This document shows positions 58,462 through 64,000 of a stretch of DNA of 64,000 nt, in pieces. Both the position numbers and the translations under genes were made by a program. Location: assembly GCA_020073385.1 (NCBI GenBank), contig JAIQFH010000013.1:62001-126000 (forward strand). The letters are read 5' to 3'. Below the pieces are notes generated by a model that saw only the letters and a program-made list of their open reading frames with translations, searched no databases and was not told where the DNA came from. The first letter of the stretch is position 1; every line of letters starts with the position of its first letter. This DNA comes from Terriglobia bacterium. Its GTDB lineage: Bacteria > Acidobacteriota > Terriglobia > Terriglobales > Acidobacteriaceae.

Positions 58462-59721
58462 GTGAGTGCTACCGAAACCCATCGCGCCATCGAAGCCGTC
58501 TGGAAGATGGAGTCGGCCCGGGTGATTGCCGGGCTGACTCGCATCGTTCGCGACGTGGGCGTGGCCGAAGAACTGGCGCAAGACGCGCTGGTCGCGGCTC
58601 TCGAGCAGTGGCCCGAGTCCGGAATACCCGATAATCCCGGAGCCTGGCTGATGGGCACGGCGAAGCATCGAGCCATCGATTTCCTTCGCCGCGGAACGCT
58701 GATCGACCGCAAACACGAAGACCTCGGCCGCGAGATGGCCGAACGCGAGATGCAGGTGCCCGATCTCGCCGCTGCTATGGATGACAACATCGGTGACGAC
58801 ATGTTGCGGCTGGTTTTCATAGCATGTCATCCGGTGCTTTCAACGGAAGCCAGAGTGGCGCTCACGTTGCGCCTTCTGGGCGGACTGACAACCGACGAGA
58901 TCGCGCGCGCCTACCTGAGCTCCGAGCCGACCATCGCACAACGAATTGTTCGCGCCAAGAGGACGCTGACCGAAGCGCAGGTTCCCTTCGAAGTTCCGCG
59001 CGGCGCCGAGTTCTCGGGGCGGCTGTCCTCTGTTCTGCAAGTCATCTATCTCATCTTCAACGAAGGTTACTCGGCCACATCCGGAGACGACTGGATGCGC
59101 CCGGCTCTGTGCGAAGAAGCGCTGCGCCTCGGCCGGATCGTGGCAGAACTGGTCCCGAACGAGCCCGAGGTGCACGGACTGGTGGCGCTGATGGAGATTC
59201 AGGCGTCACGCTCGAAGGCCCGTGTCAACGCCCAGGGCGAGCCCGTGTTGCTGCTCGATCAGGATCGCGCACGCTGGGATCGCTTGTTGATCGGGCGTGG
59301 ATTGGCCGCGCTCGATCGCGCCGAACGCATGGGTGAAGCGCGCGGCCCCTATGGGATTCAGGCTGCGATTGCCGCCTGTCATGCGCGGGCGGTAACGCCG
59401 CGAGATACTGACTGGGCGCGCATCGCGGCGTTGTACGACGAGTTGGGGCAGATCGAACCGTCGCCGGTCGTGGAGTTGAATCGCGCAGTGGCCGTCAGCA
59501 TGGCCTCCGGTCCCGCGGCGGGACTCGAGTTGGTGGATGCGCTGACGGACGATCCTGCGTTGAAGAACTACCATCTACTGCCGAGTGTGCGGGGCGATCT
59601 GCTGAAGAAGTTGGGGCGAATGAACGAGGCGCGCGCGGAATTCGAGAGAGCCGCGTCGATCACGCGGAACGCGCGCGAGCGGAATCTGCTGCTGGAGCGA
59701 GCGCGCACTTGCACTGACTAG
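58462..59721 (+). CDS. ECF42-type sigma factor with C-terminal TPR-like domain
   Basis: Sigma factor of 419 residues, start GTG at 58462. The N-terminal third has ECF region 2 (ARVIAGLTRIVRDVGVAEEL AQDALVAAL, GIPDNPGAWLMGTAKHRAID FLRR) and region 4 (RVALTLRLLGGLTTDEIARA YLSSEPTIAQRIVRAKRTL). The C-terminal ~230 residues (DUF6596-like, TPR-related) replace an anti-sigma factor as the control element in the ECF42 group. Adjacent DGPF genes are the usual partners and probable targets. Signal unknown. Confidence 0.92.
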   Translation: MSATETHRAIEAVWKMESARVIAGLTRIVRDVGVAEELAQDALVAALEQWPESGIPDNPGAWLMGTAKHRAIDFLRRGTLIDRKHEDLGREMAEREMQVPDLAAAMDDNIGDDMLRLVFIACHPVLSTEARVALTLRLLGGLTTDEIARAYLSSEPTIAQRIVRAKRTLTEAQVPFEVPRGAEFSGRLSSVLQVIYLIFNEGYSATSGDDWMRPALCEEALRLGRIVAELVPNEPEVHGLVALMEIQASRSKARVNAQGEPVLLLDQDRARWDRLLIGRGLAALDRAERMGEARGPYGIQAAIAACHARAVTPRDTDWARIAALYDELGQIEPSPVVELNRAVAVSMASGPAAGLELVDALTDDPALKNYHLLPSVRGDLLKKLGRMNEARAEFERAASITRNARERNLLLERARTCTD

Positions 59722-59786
59722 AAGTGGCAGAAAATTTCGCTACCGTGCCGTGACGAACTGGCCTGGTCTGGGTGAGAGCATTATGA

Positions 59787-61628
59787 TTACGGGAAGTTCA
59801 AGCGGCGCAGCAGTTCCTGAAAGCGAGTGTCGGAGCGAACTGGATCCCACATGGGGAAAGTTTTCAGTTGCACCATCTGCCAGGCGTGTCCCTCGTACGC
59901 TTTCTCCAGCCAGGCGGCGGACTGGCCTGCATCGCCGAGCTGCGCGTACACGATTGCGATCTCGTAAGGAGCTCGCTGACGTTTCGCTTCTGAGAGCTTC
60001 CACTTCCAGTAGCCATTCGCGCCCGATTGTTTATACGCGAGCTCCAGCCCGGCCAACTGGTCTGGTCTTGCTCCCCACAACTTCATCGCTTTCCCGTATT
60101 CCCGGATCGCGTCTTCGAACAGCCCCTTCTGTTCGTAGACGCCGCAGAGAAACTCATAGGCCCTTGAGTCATTCGGCTCGATAGCTTCAGTTCGCTGCAA
60201 TTGCGCAATAGCTTTCTCATCCTGTCGCGCGACTGAGTAAACGCTCCCCAAGGCCAAGTTCGCGGAAACGGATAGAGGATCGCGCTCGACCGCGCGCTGT
60301 GCCTCTGCAATCGCCTCCGGCAGGCGTCCCATAGTCGACAGGAACCACGCGTATTCGAAGCGAGCCTCCACTAAACTCGGATCGAGTTCTAGAGCCCGCC
60401 TGAATTCCCGGTCCGCTTCGTCCCAGTTCCAGCGGTAATAGAATGCGGCCGCGGCCTGAGTGTAGTGAACCTCGGGTAGCGTGGGGTCAATCTCCAGCGC
60501 AGTTTTGAGGGCTGCGCTGAACTGAGGTAATGCCTCCTGCGGAGGTATCGCACCATCGATCCAGAGCCAGCCGTAGGTATTCGCTAACGCGGCGTACGGC
60601 GGGGCCCAGTGGGGGTCGGCATCGATGGCTTTCCGGAAGTAATCGACAGCTTTCTTGAAATCCTCGGGATTCCACTTGTAGTAGTGATATTGGCCCTTGA
60701 GATAAAGCTCGTACGCCTCGGGTTTGACGGGACGGGCGCGGGTCAAATGGGTGGACTCCTCAGGAGTCAGGGCCACCTTGATTTCGCGTGCCACCGCTTG
60801 GGCTATCTCTCCCTGCAGAGTGAGTACGTCGTGCGCATCGCGCTCGTAACTCTCTGCCCACAGGTGAGTGTCGTTCGGACCACGTATCAGTTGGACAGTA
60901 ATGCGTACTCGGGCACCCGAACGCTGCACAGAGCCTTCCAGAATGCCATCCACGCCGAGCGCTCGAGCGACTTCGGGCAGCGGCTTCTTTACATCCTTGA
61001 ATTGCATGACGGAAGTGCGCGAGATTACTTTCACGTCGCGAAGCTTCGCCAGGTCGGTAATCAGTGCGTCGGTCATTCCGTCCGCGAAGTAGTCCTGTTG
61101 TGGGTCGCCGGAGAGATTCGACAGGGGCAAAACTGCTAGCGAACGGATAGGTGCCTCCCCTCGCCCGCCCAGCACGCGACTTCGCCACCCGCCCACATTC
61201 AGGACAATCAGGGCGACAGCCACAGTCAGAAAGCCGACGGCGATCACAAATAGGCGGCGGGGCCGTTCCTTCAGTGGCTTCTGCTCATGCCCCGTATCCA
61301 CTAGCGCGATCAAACGGTACCCGTGACGAGGCAGGGTTTCAATGAATTGGGGATGTTCGGCTGAGTCGCCTAGGACCTGCCGCAGCTTCTGAACGGCGTG
61401 GTTCAGGCCGTCATCGAACTCCACATAAGTATTCGTCGACCACACTTTGCTGCGCAGTTCGTCCCGGGTGACCACCTCGCCGGGGTGTTCCGCCAGGGCC
61501 CGAAGGATTTCGAAAGACTTCGGGGGCAGAGGGATTTTTCGGCCGTCAGTGTGGAGTTCCCCGGACGTAAGGTCGAGTTCAAACCTGCCGAAGCAGACTT
61601 GTGCCGGTGATGGAGCCGTGACGGGCAT
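59787..61628 (-). CDS. CadC-like winged-helix regulator with TolB-like and TPR domains
   Basis: Protein of 613 residues. N-terminal OmpR-type winged helix (about 10-110): FGRFELDLTSGELHTDGRKI, FEILRALAEHPGEVVTRDEL, TYVEFDDGLNHAVQKLRQVL, GYRLIALVDTG. One membrane helix (RLFVIAVGFLTVAVALIVLN, about 127-146) puts the rest outside: a TolB-like domain with SLAVLPLSNLSGDPQQDYFA DGMTDALITDLAKL and TPR repeats to the end (KAIDADPHWAPPYAALANTY, ALELDPSLVEARFEYAWFLS). Acts as a one-component membrane regulator; expanded in acidobacteria. Target unknown. Confidence 0.9.
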   Translation of the reverse strand: MPVTAPSPAQVCFGRFELDLTSGELHTDGRKIPLPPKSFEILRALAEHPGEVVTRDELRSKVWSTNTYVEFDDGLNHAVQKLRQVLGDSAEHPQFIETLPRHGYRLIALVDTGHEQKPLKERPRRLFVIAVGFLTVAVALIVLNVGGWRSRVLGGRGEAPIRSLAVLPLSNLSGDPQQDYFADGMTDALITDLAKLRDVKVISRTSVMQFKDVKKPLPEVARALGVDGILEGSVQRSGARVRITVQLIRGPNDTHLWAESYERDAHDVLTLQGEIAQAVAREIKVALTPEESTHLTRARPVKPEAYELYLKGQYHYYKWNPEDFKKAVDYFRKAIDADPHWAPPYAALANTYGWLWIDGAIPPQEALPQFSAALKTALEIDPTLPEVHYTQAAAAFYYRWNWDEADREFRRALELDPSLVEARFEYAWFLSTMGRLPEAIAEAQRAVERDPLSVSANLALGSVYSVARQDEKAIAQLQRTEAIEPNDSRAYEFLCGVYEQKGLFEDAIREYGKAMKLWGARPDQLAGLELAYKQSGANGYWKWKLSEAKRQRAPYEIAIVYAQLGDAGQSAAWLEKAYEGHAWQMVQLKTFPMWDPVRSDTRFQELLRRLNFP

Positions 61629-61959
61629 GCCGCCTCCAGGAGTTCCAAACTTAGCATGAGGCTATTGGCACGACTGTGATTGGGCGCACGGAACTGTGCT
61701 GTTGCATTCCTCATCCATCGAGCGCCCACAGCAAGACTTCATGCAATTTACAGCCAGTATTCATTGCAACCGCCGCGCCTTTGGCATATTCAATGGCCCA
61801 ACGGGCGTGTAATTCCACCTCCAAGAGGATCGGCAAGCAAGCGGGTGGGCGCCCGCCAACGTCCTGACCGAGTACATCAGAACGTCTAGGGCCAGCCGGG
61901 CGGATGACTCCGGAGTTCCCGGAGTCCCGCCGTTCACAGCCAAATTGATGGAGGTAATC
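61629..61959. other. Intergenic region before the HAF protein
   Basis: No gene or repeat that I can support. Weak similarity of short frames to anything was not seen. The ribosome-binding site GGAGG of the downstream gene ends at about 61951. Confidence 0.5.
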
Positions 61960-63273
61960 ATGAGACGCATCAGCATTCTTGCATGCATTCTTGGTGTGTG
62001 GTTCGTTTCGATGGCATGGGCGCAGCAGCCTGCGCCCAAGCCATCGCTTAGCAGACACAACGCGCACCGAATGGCCAACCTGCTCTCCAAAGCGGAGAGG
62101 AGGGCCCAACCCGGAAATTATCTGGCCTCGGCCACGACGTCCGGCAAGTCTAAGATTTGGGATCTTGGCGTCTATCCAGGGGGAACTACGGCCGCGTTGC
62201 AAAGCATTAACGACTTTGGAGTCGCCATGGGATGGGGCGACGTGCCTATCGAGGGAGCGACCGAAACCCGGATGATAGGTATTCCTCTTTTTGGTTTCAA
62301 CGCTGGCCAATGGTTTGAAAGCGGCATTAGCGCCGGCGAAAATGACACAGGAGAAGCCGGGGGAATAAGCAATACAGGGATTATCGTGGGCAACATCATG
62401 GATTCCAATGGCTGGCCCGTGGCTTATGCCTGGATGCCAGGCCACATCGGATTCCACTTGGGAAAATATGCAGACGATGATGGAAGTATCGCCATCGCGA
62501 TTAACCACTCGGGCACGTTCATCGTTGGCAATAGCGGCAAACTCCTGGCAGACGGGAGCATGCGCGTCACACCCCTTGTCTGGGTCTCAAAAGCGATTTG
62601 GAAAGACGGCCGGCCAACCTTGTCCTGGGAGATGCATGCGCTTCCCACCGGCGGTTTCGAAAAACCCGGAGCGGTTTTCGAGAGCGTTACTTTGAATTTT
62701 TGGGGAGGATGGGGGGTTAATGATTTCGGCCAGATCGCCGGGGACGGCTGGACATATGATCCTGACTCGGGCGAATGGTGGGAGATCGCCGTTGTGTGGA
62801 CCCCTATTAAAGATGGCAAGGAATGGAAAATTCAACGCCTTCCCACGGCTGCTGGCTTTACGTACAACGAAGCGCTCGCCATCAATGATTTCGGCGAAAT
62901 TGTGGGCGACGTGTGGGGAGCGAACGCCTTCCCTGCTCTCTATAAACAGAATCCTAGGTCTAAACGGTGGTCAGTGAGTGTGCTTCCTGCCACGCCTAAG
63001 CTCGATTATGGCTGGAGTGTGGCGTGGGGCATCAATGAGCTTGGCGATATAGTCGGCTACTGCACGGATGAGAATTGGACTGTGAGTGCTACTCGTTGGA
63101 ATTCCCATGACCGTCGTTTCGTGAAAAGCCTTGGCTTCCCGGGAGACACTAGTATTGCCTTCGGTGTGAACAATCTGGGCATTGCCGTGGGTGGGTACCA
63201 GAGTATTGTCTCTACCGAGGATGGCAATTCCGTTTATGGTCCAGAGCAAGCGGTTGCCGTCCGATTCCGATAA
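61960..63273 (+). CDS. Secreted HAF-repeat protein
   Basis: Protein of 437 residues from the ATG at 61960 (GGAGG upstream), signal MRRISILACILGVWFVSMAWA. The body has HAF-type repeats, each with I-N-x-x-G-x-x-V-G: SINDFGVAMGWGDV, ISNTGIIVGNI, AINDFGEIVGDVWG, GINELGDIVGYC, GVNNLGIAVGGY. HAF proteins probably form extracellular beta-propellers, role unknown. Repeat spacing of about 50-60 residues suggests 6-7 blades. Flanked by no related gene. Confidence 0.82.
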   Translation: MRRISILACILGVWFVSMAWAQQPAPKPSLSRHNAHRMANLLSKAERRAQPGNYLASATTSGKSKIWDLGVYPGGTTAALQSINDFGVAMGWGDVPIEGATETRMIGIPLFGFNAGQWFESGISAGENDTGEAGGISNTGIIVGNIMDSNGWPVAYAWMPGHIGFHLGKYADDDGSIAIAINHSGTFIVGNSGKLLADGSMRVTPLVWVSKAIWKDGRPTLSWEMHALPTGGFEKPGAVFESVTLNFWGGWGVNDFGQIAGDGWTYDPDSGEWWEIAVVWTPIKDGKEWKIQRLPTAAGFTYNEALAINDFGEIVGDVWGANAFPALYKQNPRSKRWSVSVLPATPKLDYGWSVAWGINELGDIVGYCTDENWTVSATRWNSHDRRFVKSLGFPGDTSIAFGVNNLGIAVGGYQSIVSTEDGNSVYGPEQAVAVRFR

Positions 63274-63376
63274 GAGTTTTCGGAGGCGAGAAACGCATTG
63301 CCTATTGGCCTTGGTGATCTCTCCCGTATCGGCGACGGTCCTGGTTATGCCCCCACGCTGGTGGATTTGGGTCTGT

Positions 63377-63421
63377 CGAAAATCCCCACTTCTGGCAAAG
63401 TCGGCCAGTAGTGGGGCACCC
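63377..63421. repeat. Palindromic repeat R1, intergenic copy
   Basis: CGAAAATCCCCACTTCTGGC … GCCAGTAGTGGGGCACCC. Intergenic control copy for the three intragenic insertions. Confidence 0.85.
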
Positions 63422-63468
63422 ACGAAACCTCTGTCTGGCGCACGCAACTTTCCTCTGCATTGCGAATG

Positions 63469-64000
63469 TTAGGCAACGGAAGATCTGCATCGGGCCAGGA
63501 TCAGCGTGATGTCGTCGTGCTGGTCGCCGGGGCTGAGTGCGCGTACCTCGTTCGTGATGGCTTCGACCGCCGCCTGGCACGGATGTTCGCGGTAATGGCG
63601 CAGACGTTGAATCAGGTTCTCTTCCCCGAATTCTTCGCCGCGATCGTTCATTGCTTCGGTGATGCCGTCGGTGTAGAGAATGAGCAGATCTCCGGGAGCC
63701 AGTTCGAATTCGGAGAAGCTGCACTCCCAATCATGAAACAGACCCAGCAGCGTTCCGGTGGAACTGAGGCGGCAACAGGCATTCTCACCACGCATGATGA
63801 TGCCGGAGAGGTGTCCGCAGTTGGCGTAGCGCAACCGCCGCGACTCATCGTTATATTCAGCGAAGAAAAGCGAGGCATAGGCGCTGTCAACGGTGTTCTC
63901 GTAGAAAAGACGGTTGACCGACCGCAGGAACAGTTCAGGATGCGTCAGCGCCACAGCGCACTGGCTGCGCAAGTTGGCCTGCAAGTTGGCCATGAGCAGG
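63469..64000 (-). CDS. SpoIIE/PP2C-type serine phosphatase, C-terminal part (cut by window edge)
   Basis: At least 177 residues of a PPM phosphatase; the frame is open to the last base, so the N-terminus (receiver, GAF or PAS) lies beyond the window. RsbU/SpoIIE features: YASLFFAEYNDESRRLRYAN CGHLSGIIMRG, GTLLGLFHDWECSFSEFELA, PGDLLILYTDGITEAMNDRG EEFG, SPGDQHDDITLILARC with the metal-binding Asp (DDITL). Controls anti-sigma or other STAS-type switches by dephosphorylation. No partner in the window. Confidence 0.88.
   Translation of the reverse strand, partial: LLMANLQANLRSQCAVALTHPELFLRSVNRLFYENTVDSAYASLFFAEYNDESRRLRYANCGHLSGIIMRGENACCRLSSTGTLLGLFHDWECSFSEFELAPGDLLILYTDGITEAMNDRGEEFGEENLIQRLRHYREHPCQAAVEAITNEVRALSPGDQHDDITLILARCRSSVA

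Noticed and set aside
61711-62508. 265-residue open frame on the minus strand across the HAF gene start
   Set aside because: Overlaps a signal-bearing gene with a ribosome-binding site; its own translation has no family features.
1-64000. tRNA, rRNA or riboswitch genes
   Set aside because: None of the intergenic gaps shows a cloverleaf with a CCA-proximal GTTCRA segment, rRNA text, or a riboswitch core that I could identify by eye; small RNAs cannot be excluded.

Overview
The window looks like the chromosome of an acidobacterium of the Koribacter/Terriglobia type. This is inferred from moderately high GC, two Oar-like TonB-dependent receptors with N-terminal carboxypeptidase-regulatory domains, a CadC-like winged-helix/TPR regulator, a HAF-repeat protein, very short secreted or membrane peptides, and an unusually heavy load of short dispersed palindromic repeats. 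No rRNA, tRNA, CRISPR array, prophage or intact transposase gene was seen.

Layout. 1-5984: a minus-strand operon that encodes a complete trans-4-hydroxy-L-proline to 2-oxoglutarate pathway (epimerase, three-subunit D-hydroxyproline dehydrogenase, DapA-type deaminase, ketoglutarate-semialdehyde dehydrogenase cut by the window edge), with a divergent GntR/FCD regulator. 6012-6909: a chimeric graveyard of a TonB-receptor fragment and a glycosidase-like C-terminus. 7176-7349: a basic 57-residue protein. 7540-15212: housekeeping and envelope genes (GT4 glycosyltransferase, glyA, GNAT, alpha/beta hydrolase, alr, TonB-like protein, Skp), followed by bamA (to 18458), a molybdopterin oxidoreductase and a lipoprotein. 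22824-27400: minus-strand translation cluster rplM-rpsI-rpsB-tsf-pyrH-frr with a clear promoter ahead of rplM. 27625-36588: a His/Asp-rich secreted protein, a TfoX-like gene broken by a stop codon, a thioredoxin-like protein, an overlapping AbrB/RelE-like pair, an FtsX-type permease, a DUF4292-like lipoprotein, mltG and two tandem quinone oxidoreductases. 36872-44143: a flavin split-barrel protein and two TonB-dependent receptors. 44320-51627: two membrane proteins, a 44-residue secreted peptide, a conserved unknown protein, an XRE regulator with a degenerate S24-like domain and three copies of a 20-bp palindrome, then an ABC exporter, a 42-residue membrane peptide and a DesK/DesR-like two-component system. 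51718-64000: an isoaspartyl peptidase, a GH2 enzyme, a CDP-alcohol phosphatidyltransferase, greA, two YCII/DGPF proteins with an ECF42-like sigma factor, the CadC-like regulator, the HAF protein and the C-terminus of a SpoIIE-type phosphatase.

Most unusual signals. (1) One ~50-bp palindromic element lies inside three unrelated protein-coding genes (GNAT, molybdopterin oxidoreductase, isoaspartyl peptidase), always in the same orientation to the gene but read in three different frames, so it adds unrelated peptides without breaking the genes. A second palindrome family has also entered the oxidoreductase gene. (2) A separate 20-bp element (CCCTGAGCGWAGTCGAAGGG) sits nested inside several of the other repeat families. 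(3) The peptide/XRE/operator cluster beside an exporter and two-component system is a candidate for an undescribed peptide-linked regulatory module; its function is inference only.
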